Source: an uncultured Bacteroidales bacterium (GTDB lineage Bacteria; Bacteroidota; Bacteroidia; Bacteroidales; Bacteroidaceae). From it: a stretch of 64,000 nt of DNA. Within the stretch, counting starts at the first letter, position 1, and the number at the start of each line of letters is the position of its first letter. The notes beneath the pieces are model-generated. The model worked only from the letters and a program-made list of their open reading frames with translations, had not been told where the DNA came from and made no database searches. Shown here piece by piece: positions 44,296-53,827 of this stretch. Both the position numbers and the translations under genes were made by a program. The DNA is taken from contig CACYZY010000001.1 in NCBI GenBank assembly GCA_902779085.1, forward strand, positions 62,001 through 126,000, in the 5' to 3' direction.

Positions 44296-44446
44296 AGCAG
44301 TTTTGATGATGTAAATGGCCTGCGTCATAAGAAAAGTATGGCGCTCAACTGCAGAGAGTAGGGCGTAAAACACAGTAAACTCTCTTTGTACTTTCCTGTT
44401 GAATTACTTGAAGTGAGTGCATTAAAAACTTTTTTCGGCGTAAAGC

Positions 44447-44477
44447 ATTGTTATTTCAATAAAAGTGATTATCTTTG
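44447..44477 (+). promoter_or_regulatory. Promoter of tRNA-Lys
   Basis: ATTG (44447-44450), 19-bp spacer, TATCTTTG (44470-44477). The tRNA starts 29 bp downstream, the same distance as at the tRNA-Val pair. Confidence 0.78.
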
Positions 44478-44505
44478 CAGCCGATTTCAATAATCAACGG
44501 TGTTA

Positions 44506-44578
44506 GATCCGCTAGCTCAGCAGGTAGAGCACAACACTTTTAATGTTGGGGTCTTGGGTTCGAGCCCCAAGCGGATCA
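44506..44578 (+). tRNA. tRNA-Lys (anticodon TTT)
   Basis: A 73-nt cloverleaf: acceptor GATCCGC/GCGGATC, D-arm GCTC/GAGC, anticodon stem CAACA/TGTTG around CTTTTAA (anticodon TTT, lysine), T-arm TTGGG/CCCAA with TTCGAGC. The discriminator is A44578; CCA is not encoded as such (ACACA follows). Confidence 0.97.
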
Positions 44579-44585
44579 CACAAGA

Positions 44586-44613
44586 AGAGGTACCAAGTGG
44601 TACCTCTTTTTTT
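44586..44613 (+). terminator. Intrinsic terminator after tRNA-Lys
   Basis: A perfect 9-bp stem (AGAGGTACC with GGTACCTCT, loop AAGT) followed by seven T residues including the last paired base. It begins 7 bp after the tRNA. Confidence 0.93.
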
Positions 44614-44684
44614 ATTTTTCCCATATTATAGAGGGGAAAATGGTTTTGAAGATACACTCTTTTTGTTGAAATATGGAGGTTTTC

Positions 44685-47192
44685 TTACTTCAAAACATTC
44701 TTGAACGCCTCACCGAAGATAACATATTGTGTATTACCACCAACAGTACCCTCGTTTTGGCCCCAAAGGAAAGGCCAGTCGTCATAGTTCTCGAAATGGT
44801 CAGGCTGACGGAATAGCAAGCCTGGAGCTACGTTGCCAGGGATGAATGAGAAGTCAGCACGGTTGTTACCATAGAACACTGCCTTTGGACGAGCAGCTCC
44901 TATAGCTGCTACCAAAGAGTAGTTGTGATAGGGGTGACAACCAAATAGATAGTTGCCAGCACGGAATATATCGTCTTTTTGGATGACATCAGGGTAATAC
45001 AGGTAAGCGAAACAGATGGTGGTGCCAAAGCTTACTACATTGCCGCTACCTGCCCAGTTGCCCAAACCGATTGGCACTCCGTAAGGATTGTCCTTGTCGA
45101 AGCTATTGATATATTCCTGATATTTCTGAATATACGGTCGCAGGCGCTGCTTATAGGCCTCGTCCATATAGGGGATGGCATCCAAGGCCGTCTGCATGTT
45201 GTTGACGGCATTGTCATCCATTGCCTGCCAGATTTGATTCTTGAAACTATCCAAATAAGACTGTTCGTGTGTAGCCGCATAGAGCTGCAGGTTGGTAGCC
45301 ATATTACTGCCCATACGGCGAGAAGCATAGTTGCCGTTTGCCATCAGTTCATTGGCTTCCGCCATGAGGCGTTTAGATTGTGTTAGGGCTCGCTGAGCAA
45401 GGTCGTCGTTATAACCTTCCAGTGCACGACTGGCTGCAGCAAACATGGTAGCAGCACGAAAATCCATCCAAATATTACGACTGGTGAATGCCCACATGTC
45501 GTCAGGGATGCCACTTGACTTGCCGTCAGCAGAAACTTCGTAAGGCTTCAGACTACGGTCATAATGCAAACCATCGGTGATAGAAGCAGCATCACCCAGG
45601 TGGTGGTAGTTGTCTAGCACAGAGTTAGACAAAGTAGTCGCCATGTGTCCTATCTGCTTAGCTTGTGCCACTAGGTTGAGGGTGCCATGCTCGATATATT
45701 GTAAGATATCCGGGGTGCCATCAGGGCGATGTAAATCTACATAGCGTTGTTGTTCGCTCACGAAAGTCTCATCGCGTTGTGATTTGAACAACTCCCATGC
45801 TCGTACCAGATTTTCCACTACACCAATGTTGGCACCTGTCTCAATGTCGAAATCACCCGCATCGAAGTAACCACCTACGTTCAAGCCAGGAATCAGCTCG
45901 TAAGGCTGATATTTCGTTTCTGTTTTCTCTCCTTGTCTGTGCATGTCGAAGTGGTCACTGGGTGGAGCCTGTAGATAGCCTTCCTTAAACGGTTCACCGT
46001 GCCATACACGATAGCCCTCATTCACTGTCATGTGGTTCATGTGTATAGGAATCCATACATCAGTGGTGGCATCCGTTATCTTGTCATATACGTTGTTGTC
46101 AATCAAGAAATTGTTTGTCTTGATATCTCCATATTGGATATAATAGATTCCAGGCTCACGTACAGAAGAAAAATCAAATTTCACATAATTGTACTTGAAA
46201 TAAGGCCCCCAGGGTTGTATATTACCCTTGAATACCTCTCTTACGCTACCATCTTCACTGATACGGAAAAGGGAAGCTGTAAGCTTAACGGTGTCTTTTT
46301 TGTCTAGCTCAATCACAGCCACCTTTGGTTGCTCAGGCACATAACCCACTTGTGAGAAACCGATGTTGGGCTCACGAATCCAACCTGGGATGGCATGAGG
46401 CTCAATGCTCCATGTCAGCACCTTGCCCGTCTTGTTGGCAGGTAGAATGCTACGCAAAACGAACCAACCGTTCTGAGCCAGAATACGGCCGTCATACAGC
46501 AATAATTCAGCATCACTACTTACTTTTACCATTCGTTCGGGGTCGTCCATCGCCATTAAGATAGTGTGTCCTTTCTCCAATGGGAGTGGGTCGATAAAAC
46601 GGTCCGTACCACGATCGTCGTAGGTCTTGAAGCCTTTGAATTGGCGGGCTTTCTCGCTGTTAGGGCGCGTGATAGTTTCGCTAGCAGCATAGCGTGGAAA
46701 ACGGTTTAAACGACCATCCATCATAAAGGTCTTGAGCCAGTATTGAGAGGGCAGGAACTCGAGGTTGAAACCAGCCTCTCCAGCAATGGCATGAGGTACG
46801 GGTTTATCGAGATAGACACTGATTTCTACTGCATTACCTTTGCCTGTTACTAATACACGACTATCAAAATCGTAGTCTTCGTATCGTATGGCAATCTCAA
46901 TGGAGTTGTTGGCTTTATCTACCTTGCGCTCGATGAGTGTGGGCACCAAATCCCATTGTTCTGGAGCGTTGTTGAGTCTGATGGCACCACCTTGTGCAGT
47001 GCGAACGCCATGATGAATGATTTCTATACCTGAGTCTTTCTCGTCATTAAAGCCACCGTTGAAGCTGTTGCTGAATACCAGCACGTTCACGCCTTGGCGC
47101 TCGAAATAATCTAAGTCATTGAGTTGTAGACCTTGTGCCTGACATAGAGAAGATGCAAGAACACTTGCTATGATTAATAAAGACTTTTTCAT
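44685..47192 (-). CDS. Glycoside hydrolase family 9 enzyme, exported
   Basis: An 835-residue exported enzyme from ATG 47192 (the frame opens at 47252, ahead of the signal peptide MKKSLLIIASVLASSLCQAQ). An N-terminal region of about 270 residues precedes a CelD-type Ig-like domain (about 275-370, NIGFSQVGYVPEQPKVAVIE) and the (alpha/alpha)6 catalytic domain with GGYFDAGDFDIETG, where the two Asp residues serve as base, and a late WLFGxNP-like stretch, YLFGCHPYHNYSLV. GH9 enzymes mostly cleave beta-1,4-glucans; the exact substrate is open. The ATG is 32 bp past the terminator of the CE1 esterase gene and no separate promoter is visible. Confidence 0.9.
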   Translation of the reverse strand: MKKSLLIIASVLASSLCQAQGLQLNDLDYFERQGVNVLVFSNSFNGGFNDEKDSGIEIIHHGVRTAQGGAIRLNNAPEQWDLVPTLIERKVDKANNSIEIAIRYEDYDFDSRVLVTGKGNAVEISVYLDKPVPHAIAGEAGFNLEFLPSQYWLKTFMMDGRLNRFPRYAASETITRPNSEKARQFKGFKTYDDRGTDRFIDPLPLEKGHTILMAMDDPERMVKVSSDAELLLYDGRILAQNGWFVLRSILPANKTGKVLTWSIEPHAIPGWIREPNIGFSQVGYVPEQPKVAVIELDKKDTVKLTASLFRISEDGSVREVFKGNIQPWGPYFKYNYVKFDFSSVREPGIYYIQYGDIKTNNFLIDNNVYDKITDATTDVWIPIHMNHMTVNEGYRVWHGEPFKEGYLQAPPSDHFDMHRQGEKTETKYQPYELIPGLNVGGYFDAGDFDIETGANIGVVENLVRAWELFKSQRDETFVSEQQRYVDLHRPDGTPDILQYIEHGTLNLVAQAKQIGHMATTLSNSVLDNYHHLGDAASITDGLHYDRSLKPYEVSADGKSSGIPDDMWAFTSRNIWMDFRAATMFAAASRALEGYNDDLAQRALTQSKRLMAEANELMANGNYASRRMGSNMATNLQLYAATHEQSYLDSFKNQIWQAMDDNAVNNMQTALDAIPYMDEAYKQRLRPYIQKYQEYINSFDKDNPYGVPIGLGNWAGSGNVVSFGTTICFAYLYYPDVIQKDDIFRAGNYLFGCHPYHNYSLVAAIGAARPKAVFYGNNRADFSFIPGNVAPGLLFRQPDHFENYDDWPFLWGQNEGTVGGNTQYVIFGEAFKNVLK

Positions 47193-47224
47193 GTTTGATT
47201 TCGTATGGTTGATGATAGCTGAAT

Positions 47225-47254
47225 AAAAAGGGGTGTGCCCAAAAAGGCACACCC
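47225..47254 (-). terminator. Terminator-like hairpin between CE1 esterase and GH9 genes
   Basis: On the minus strand a perfect 9-bp stem (47246-47254 with 47231-47239, loop of 6) is followed by C and five T residues (47229-47225). It lies 21 bp after the esterase stop and 32 bp before the GH9 ATG. Confidence 0.85.
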
Positions 47255-47275
47255 TCTAAGATAAATAAGTATGAT

Positions 47276-48412
<1,137 letters not shown>

Positions 48413-48432
48413 TTAGAATTCTTAATGCGTTA

Positions 48433-48861
48433 TTAAACCCAAGTAGCCAATTGGCCTTCTGTTACAAATTTCAGGTTGTTAAGGGCAATAACCTCACGTG
48501 CCTGCTCGTTGTTGTCGGTGCGGAATACTAATATTCCCTTGCCTGCCACCAGGAATGAATAGAGGTAAGCAATGCTGATGCCAGAGTCGCTGAATACCTT
48601 GATGGCATCGGCACCACATCCTGGCTTGTTGTCAAGTTCAATGGCAAATACATCAGTCAGTGCCACAGCTACACCAGCTTCCTTCAATACTTCCCACGCA
48701 TGGGTGGGTTCACTGCAGATGATACGGCAGATGCCATATTCAGCAGTATCGGCAATAGTAATAGCGATGAGCTGAATTTGCGATTGCTTAAAGAGATCGA
48801 GAACCTTTACCAGGGTACCTGACTTGTTCTCCAAGAAAATGGATAGTTGTTTGATTGTCAT
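48433..48861 (-). CDS. Tandem ACT-domain protein
   Basis: A 142-residue cytoplasmic protein with two ACT domains (about 3-65 and 70-138), the first with SIFLENKSGTLVKVLDLF and the second with VFAIELDNKPGCGADAIKVF. ACT domains bind amino acids and other small ligands. Such proteins are common beside phenylacetate-CoA ligase genes; the ligand is probably an aromatic amino acid or related acid, but that is inference. It lies 13 bp after the second paaK. Confidence 0.9.
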   Translation of the reverse strand: MTIKQLSIFLENKSGTLVKVLDLFKQSQIQLIAITIADTAEYGICRIICSEPTHAWEVLKEAGVAVALTDVFAIELDNKPGCGADAIKVFSDSGISIAYLYSFLVAGKGILVFRTDNNEQAREVIALNNLKFVTEGQLATWV

Positions 48862-48874
48862 AATGGTATGGTTT

Positions 48875-50188
48875 TTAGAATAATTTTCGTAAATCTTTTA
48901 CTCTCACAGCCTTCTTCTCATCTGATACTACTAAGCTGCCTTTTGGTACTAACTTCACACGCGGTGTGATAAGAATCTCATCTTTGAGCTGACGGGTGAT
49001 TTCACGTTCCAAAGACTTGAGACGGTTGTAATCGTCAGTAAACATCTGGTTGATTTCCACCTCGATGGTCATGATATCATTGCTGTCTACAGTCTCCAAA
49101 GTGATAAGATAGTCGGTACTCAGTTCCTTAAAGCCCAAGAGAATCTTCTCTATCTGAATTGGGAAGATATTAACTCCCTTGAGAATCATCATATCGTCGC
49201 TTCTGCCTTGCAGACGTGCCAAACGTTTGTGATGTCTGCCACATGCGCATTCGCCAGGCAAGATACGTGTCAGGTCACGCGTGCGATAACGAAGCAGAGG
49301 CATAGCTTCACGATTGATAGTGGTGAGGACCAACTCGCCTAATTCTCCATCAGGTACAGGCTTCAGTGTCACAGGGTCGATAATTTCTACAATGAAATAG
49401 TCTTCCCAAATGTGCAGACCATTCTGCTCCTGGCATTCAAAAGCTACACCAGGTCCCATCATCTCAGAAATACCGTAGGAGTTATAGGCCTTGACCCCTA
49501 AGTTCTGCTCGATGCGTTGGCGTTGTTCCTCGCTATGAGGTTCTGCACCAATGCAAAGCACACGCAGGTTGGTATCTTTACGAGGATCTACGCCTTCTTC
49601 CTTCATCACCTCATAGATGCGTGAAGCATAACTAGGAATGGCATGCAGCACAGAAGTGCCAAAATCTTTGATGAACTTGATTTGACGGATGGTGTTACCG
49701 GCTGCAGCAGGAACAGTGAGCATTCCCACTTTCTCGGCACCGTATTGGAAACCTAAGCCTGCGGTAAACATGCCATAGCCTGCTGAGTTCTGGAATACAT
49801 CTTCTGGACGACTACCTACCATCCACAGACAACGAGCTACGGCATTAGCCCACTCATCAAGGTCTTTTTGCGTGTGAAGCACCACTGTTGGATTACCAGT
49901 GGTTCCACTGGATGAGTGCAGACGCACACAGTCTTTCAATGGCACACAAGCCAATCCAAAAGGATAGTTCTCACGTAAATCTTCTTTGGAGGTAAAAGGC
50001 AGTTTCTGTACGTCGTCTAAGGTTTTAATATCCTCGGGCGTGATACCCAATTCCTGAAATTTCTTCTGATAAAAAGGCGAGTTCATGCAATGGCGCACAG
50101 TCTTTTGCAGGCGCTCCAGTTGCAGCGTTTTCAGTCCTTCAACTGATAGCGTTTCTACCTCAGGGTTAAAATAGTCTGAATAACTCAT
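48875..50188 (-). CDS. paaK: Phenylacetate-CoA ligase, second copy in operon
   Basis: A 437-residue AMP-forming acyl-CoA ligase. The phosphate-binding motif is SSSGTTGNPTVV (about 93-104), with YNSYGISEMMGPGV (about 235-248), LRYRTRDLTRI and GRSDDMMILKGVNIFP near the C-terminal hinge. It activates an aryl acetate to its CoA ester. It lies 2 bp after its paralogue and 13 bp before the ACT gene. The two copies differ enough to have different substrates, such as phenylacetate, 4-hydroxyphenylacetate or indoleacetate. Confidence 0.93.
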   Translation of the reverse strand: MSYSDYFNPEVETLSVEGLKTLQLERLQKTVRHCMNSPFYQKKFQELGITPEDIKTLDDVQKLPFTSKEDLRENYPFGLACVPLKDCVRLHSSSGTTGNPTVVLHTQKDLDEWANAVARCLWMVGSRPEDVFQNSAGYGMFTAGLGFQYGAEKVGMLTVPAAAGNTIRQIKFIKDFGTSVLHAIPSYASRIYEVMKEEGVDPRKDTNLRVLCIGAEPHSEEQRQRIEQNLGVKAYNSYGISEMMGPGVAFECQEQNGLHIWEDYFIVEIIDPVTLKPVPDGELGELVLTTINREAMPLLRYRTRDLTRILPGECACGRHHKRLARLQGRSDDMMILKGVNIFPIQIEKILLGFKELSTDYLITLETVDSNDIMTIEVEINQMFTDDYNRLKSLEREITRQLKDEILITPRVKLVPKGSLVVSDEKKAVRVKDLRKLF

Positions 50189-50190
50189 AA

Positions 50191-51501
50191 TTATTTAATG
50201 TTTCTATTATCAATTACATGGGCACTCTTACCCTGGCTTCGCTCGATGGTGTTCGGTGCCTTGATCTTTACCTTAGCAGCAATGCTCAGTACGCTCTTCA
50301 GCTTGTTTGCCAGACGCTTTTCGAGTTCGTCGATGGCGGCAGGTGTATCGAAGGTAGAGGTGAAGTACTCCTGACGCAACTCAACCTGCACCTGCAAGGT
50401 GTCGAGGTTGTTTACACGATCTACAATCAGCATGTAGCGAGGTGCAAACTCTTTCATACTCAGCACGACGCTTTCTACCTGTGATGGGAAGACATTGATG
50501 CCACGAATGATAAGCATATCATCGCTACGTCCGTGAATAGCAGACATGCGTACGCTAGTGCGGCCACATTCACACTGACCTGGGAGTAGAGAGCAGAGGT
50601 CGCGTGTGCGATAGCGAAGCACAGGCATACCTTCTTTGGTGAGGGTGGTGAATACTAGCTCACCTTGCTGTCCTATTGGAAGAGGTTCCAAGGTCACAGG
50701 GTTGATGATTTCTGGATAGAAATGATCTTCGTTGATGTGAGAACCATGCTGTGCTTGACACTCATAGCTCACACTAGGTCCCATTACCTCGCTCAGACCA
50801 TAAATGTTAAAGCCTTTCAAGCCCAAACGCTCCTCAATCTCCTCACGCATCTTCTCTGTCCAAGGCTCTGCACCGAAGGCGCCGACGCGCAATTTAATCT
50901 GGTCTTTTGTAATGCCAATCTTATCCATTGTCTCTGCCAGATAGAGGGCATATGAAGGTGTGCAGGCGATGCCTGTGATGCCTAAGTCACGTATCAGTTT
51001 GGCATGCTTCTCTGTATTGCCAGTTGAAGCAGGAACTACAGAAGCGCCTACCATTTCGACTCCATTATGAGCGCCCAAGCCACCGGTAAAGAGTCCGTAG
51101 CCATATGCCACAGAGAAGATATCATCACGTGTTACGCCATATGCCGTGAGGCAACGAGCCATACACTCGCTCCATACGCCAATGTCTTTACGGGTATAGC
51201 CCACAATAGTAGGATTTCCTGTTGTGCCAGAAGAGGCATGGATGCGAACAATCTCACTTTGTGGCGCAGCTTGTAAGCCAAACGGATAGTTGTCGCGTAA
51301 GTCTTTCTTGGTAGTGAAAGGCAACTTTGTGATATCATCAATTGTGCGAATATCATCAGGTGTAATGTCCAATTCCTGCAACTTATTGCGATAGAATGGC
51401 ACATTATGATAAACATACTTCACAATCTTATGCAATCTTTTACCTTGGAGCTCGCTCATCTGTTCGCGGCTCATACATTCTTTGTTAGGATTCCAAATCA
51501 T
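50191..51501 (-). CDS. paaK: Phenylacetate-CoA ligase, first copy in operon
   Basis: A 436-residue AMP-forming ligase of the same family, with ASSGTTGNPTIVGYTRKD (about 92-109), FNIYGLSEVMGPSV, LRYRTRDLCSLLPGQCECGRT and GRSDDMLIIRGINVFPSQVE. Cysteines in the CECG segment are shared with the other copy. First gene of a minus-strand operon paaK, paaK, ACT and probably the CE1 esterase. Its promoter at 51543-51573 faces that of the ADP-forming acyl-CoA synthetase. In rumen Prevotella, aryl acetates are precursors of aromatic amino acids, which fits the neighbours. Confidence 0.93.
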   Translation of the reverse strand: MIWNPNKECMSREQMSELQGKRLHKIVKYVYHNVPFYRNKLQELDITPDDIRTIDDITKLPFTTKKDLRDNYPFGLQAAPQSEIVRIHASSGTTGNPTIVGYTRKDIGVWSECMARCLTAYGVTRDDIFSVAYGYGLFTGGLGAHNGVEMVGASVVPASTGNTEKHAKLIRDLGITGIACTPSYALYLAETMDKIGITKDQIKLRVGAFGAEPWTEKMREEIEERLGLKGFNIYGLSEVMGPSVSYECQAQHGSHINEDHFYPEIINPVTLEPLPIGQQGELVFTTLTKEGMPVLRYRTRDLCSLLPGQCECGRTSVRMSAIHGRSDDMLIIRGINVFPSQVESVVLSMKEFAPRYMLIVDRVNNLDTLQVQVELRQEYFTSTFDTPAAIDELEKRLANKLKSVLSIAAKVKIKAPNTIERSQGKSAHVIDNRNIK

Positions 51502-51542
51502 CTTTTTGTATTTTATGGTAAGTTATAAGTTAACTAGCGAAG

Positions 51543-51573
51543 CAAAAGTACACTTTTTTCCTTTTACTGCAAA
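51543..51573 (-). promoter_or_regulatory. Promoter of the paaK operon
   Basis: Minus-strand TTTG (51570-51573), 19-bp spacer, TACTTTTG (51543-51550): a perfect match 42 bp before the ATG. Confidence 0.85.
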
Positions 51574-51574
51574 A

Positions 51575-51608
51575 AAATGACATCGAAAGAATTACAAATG
51601 ACATCAAA
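51575..51608. promoter_or_regulatory. Direct repeat AAATGACATC, 21 bp apart, between divergent promoters
   Basis: AAATGACATC occurs at 51575-51584 and again at 51596-51605, each followed by (G/A)AAA. A 21-bp distance is two helical turns, so one protein dimer or two adjacent ones could bind the same face, next to the paaK -33 element and upstream of the acd -7 element. Candidate shared operator. Confidence 0.5.
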
Positions 51609-51614
51609 ATGTAT

Positions 51615-51622
51615 TATTTTTG
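51615..51622 (+). promoter_or_regulatory. -7 element of the ADP-forming acyl-CoA synthetase gene
   Basis: TATTTTTG matches TAnnTTTG; 33 bp before the ATG. The base group 19 bp upstream (TTAC) is a poor -33, consistent with a promoter needing an activator. Confidence 0.6.
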
Positions 51623-51654
51623 CATCAACATACTAAAAATACCTGAAAATAGCT

Positions 51655-53724
51655 ATGATTAACAAACAGCTTTTACAGCCTGAGAGCATCGTTGTCATCG
51701 GTGGCTCCAACAATAAACATAAGCCTGGTGGCGCGGTGGTACGTAATCTTCTTGATGGCGGTTATAATGGTACATTACGCATTCTTAATCCAAAAGAGGA
51801 TGAAGTACAGGGAATCAAAGCCTTCCACGATATGAAGGAACTGCCACCCACCGATTTGGCTATTCTGGTAGTGGCTGCAAAATATTGCCCTGACTATGTT
51901 GACTTTCTGGCTGCGGAAAAGAATGTCCGTGCGTTCATTATCATATCTGCTGGGTTTAGCGAGGAGACGCATGAGGGCGCTCTGTTGGAGCAGCGTATCT
52001 TGGACACTTGTGAGAAGTATGGCTGTGCGCTGATCGGTCCTAATTGCATCGGTTTGCTTACTCGCTATCATCATTCGGTGTTCACCAAGCCTATTCCTCA
52101 CCTCAATCCTAAAGGCGTTGATTTCATTTCGGGAAGTGGTGCTACAGCGGTGTTCATTCTTGAGAGTGCTGTTACCAAAGGCTTGCCTTTCAACAGCGTA
52201 TGGTCGGTGGGTAATGGCAAACAGATAGGTATTGAGACGGTGCTGGAATATATGGATGAACACTTTGATCCTGAGCACGATTCATTGATAAAATTGCTTT
52301 ATATCGAGAATATCAGCGACCCTGATAAGTTGCTATATCACGCCACATCGCTCATACGAAAAGGTTGTCGTATCGCTGCCATTAAGGCTGGTTCATCAGA
52401 GAATGGCAGTAGGGCTGCCAGCAGTCATACAGGAGCCATCGCCTCAAGCGATTCAGCTGTTGAGGCTCTATTCCGTAAGGCAGGTATAGTACGCTGTTTT
52501 GGTCGTGAAGAGCTGACTACAGTGGGTTGTATCTTTACCCTTCCTCGTTTCACAGGCAAGAACTTTGCTATTGTCACCCATGCTGGTGGACCTGGCGTCA
52601 TGCTAACTGATGCTCTCTCTAAAGGAGGTATGCAAGTTCCACCGCTTACAGGTCCTGTGGCCGAAGAGTTGAAGTCGAAGTTGTTGCCTGGTAGCAGTGT
52701 GGCTAATCCTATTGATATTCTGGCTACAGGAACTGCTGAACACTTGGGTATTGCCATTGACTGTTGTGAACGAATGGAGGATATTGATGCCATCATGGTC
52801 ATTTTCGGCACACCAGGGTTGGTTAAAATATTCGAGGTGTATGATGTGCTTCACCAGAAGATATTAGAATGCAAGAAGCCGATTTTCCCTATTTTGCCCA
52901 GCGTCAGTACAGCAGGTCCTGAGGTACAGGAGTTCTTGAAACGTGGCCACATCAACTTCAGTGATGAGGTAACGCTGGCCACCGCTCTGACACAAATAAT
53001 GAAGACCCCTGAGCCAGCTCGTTCGGAGGTTGAGCTTTACGGTACCGACATATCTCGTCTGCACAAGTTAATCAGTGGAATCAAAGAAAGCGGTTACTTG
53101 CCTCCTGCTCTTGTACGCGATATTCTGTCCTGTGCAGGTATCCCTCTTGTTCCCGAATTCGTTTCTACCTCAAAGGATGAGTTGACTGAATTTGCTGAAC
53201 GTGTGGGGTATCCTGTGGTAGCCAAGGTTGTGGGTCCTGTGCATAAGAGTGACGTGGGTGGTGTCGCATTGAATATACGCTCGAAGCAAGTGCTGACAGC
53301 CGAGTTCGACCGTATGATGCAGATCCCTGAGGCTACATCCGTGATGGTACAGAAGATGATAAAAGGTACCGAACTGTTTATTGGCGCTAAATACGAGGAG
53401 CGCTTTGGTCATGTTGTACTTTGCGGCTTGGGCGGCATCTTTGTGGAGGCGCTGCGTGATGTTTCGTCAGGTCTCGCTCCGCTGAGCTACGAAGAAGCAT
53501 ACTCCATGATCCACTCCCTTCGTGCTTATAAGATATTGAAAGGAACTCGAGGTCAGAAAGGCATCAATGAGCGTAAGTATGCTGAAATCATTGTACGACT
53601 GAGTACCCTCTTACGTTTCGCCACAGAAATAAAAGAAATAGACATCAACCCTCTACTTGCTGATGATAACGACGTCATAGCGGTTGATGCCCGTATTCTG
53701 GTGGTGAAGGAAGAACAACAATAA
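51655..53724 (+). CDS. ADP-forming acyl-CoA synthetase (fused alpha-beta)
   Basis: A 689-residue enzyme making ATP from acyl-CoA, ADP and phosphate. In order: CoA-binding Rossmann domain (about 5-130, VVIGGSNNKHKPGGAVVRNL), succinyl-CoA-ligase-like domains (about 145-450) with the phospho-His in ASSHTGAIASSD, and an ATP-grasp domain (about 475-685) with GYPVVAKVVGPVHKSDVGGV and EIDINPLLA. In archaea such enzymes (ACD) take acetyl-CoA or aryl-acetyl-CoA. Between the paaK and ior operons, aryl-acetyl-CoA from indolepyruvate oxidoreductase is a likely substrate; acetyl-CoA is the alternative. Confidence 0.93.
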   Translation: MINKQLLQPESIVVIGGSNNKHKPGGAVVRNLLDGGYNGTLRILNPKEDEVQGIKAFHDMKELPPTDLAILVVAAKYCPDYVDFLAAEKNVRAFIIISAGFSEETHEGALLEQRILDTCEKYGCALIGPNCIGLLTRYHHSVFTKPIPHLNPKGVDFISGSGATAVFILESAVTKGLPFNSVWSVGNGKQIGIETVLEYMDEHFDPEHDSLIKLLYIENISDPDKLLYHATSLIRKGCRIAAIKAGSSENGSRAASSHTGAIASSDSAVEALFRKAGIVRCFGREELTTVGCIFTLPRFTGKNFAIVTHAGGPGVMLTDALSKGGMQVPPLTGPVAEELKSKLLPGSSVANPIDILATGTAEHLGIAIDCCERMEDIDAIMVIFGTPGLVKIFEVYDVLHQKILECKKPIFPILPSVSTAGPEVQEFLKRGHINFSDEVTLATALTQIMKTPEPARSEVELYGTDISRLHKLISGIKESGYLPPALVRDILSCAGIPLVPEFVSTSKDELTEFAERVGYPVVAKVVGPVHKSDVGGVALNIRSKQVLTAEFDRMMQIPEATSVMVQKMIKGTELFIGAKYEERFGHVVLCGLGGIFVEALRDVSSGLAPLSYEEAYSMIHSLRAYKILKGTRGQKGINERKYAEIIVRLSTLLRFATEIKEIDINPLLADDNDVIAVDARILVVKEEQQ

Positions 53725-53737
53725 ATCCCCCAAAAAC

Positions 53738-53760
53738 ACCTCCCCTGATTGAGGGGAGGT
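53738..53760 (+). terminator. Stable hairpin after the acyl-CoA synthetase gene
   Basis: ACCTCCCCT (53738-53746) pairs perfectly with AGGGGAGGT (53752-53760). No T-run follows, so it may stabilise the 3' end together with the next hairpin. Confidence 0.55.
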
Positions 53761-53771
53761 AGTTATAATAT

Positions 53772-53808
53772 AAATAGCACCCCCTCTAACATAGATGGGG
53801 TGCTATTT
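53772..53808. terminator. Bidirectional terminator between acyl-CoA synthetase and aminotransferase genes
   Basis: A perfect 12-bp stem, AAATAGCACCCC (53772-53783) with GGGGTGCTATTT (53797-53808), 13-nt loop, and T-rich sequence on both sides (TATTTGTCC and TATTTATATT). It separates convergent genes. Confidence 0.75.
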
Positions 53809-53827
53809 GTCCTTCTTGCTGCCCCGT

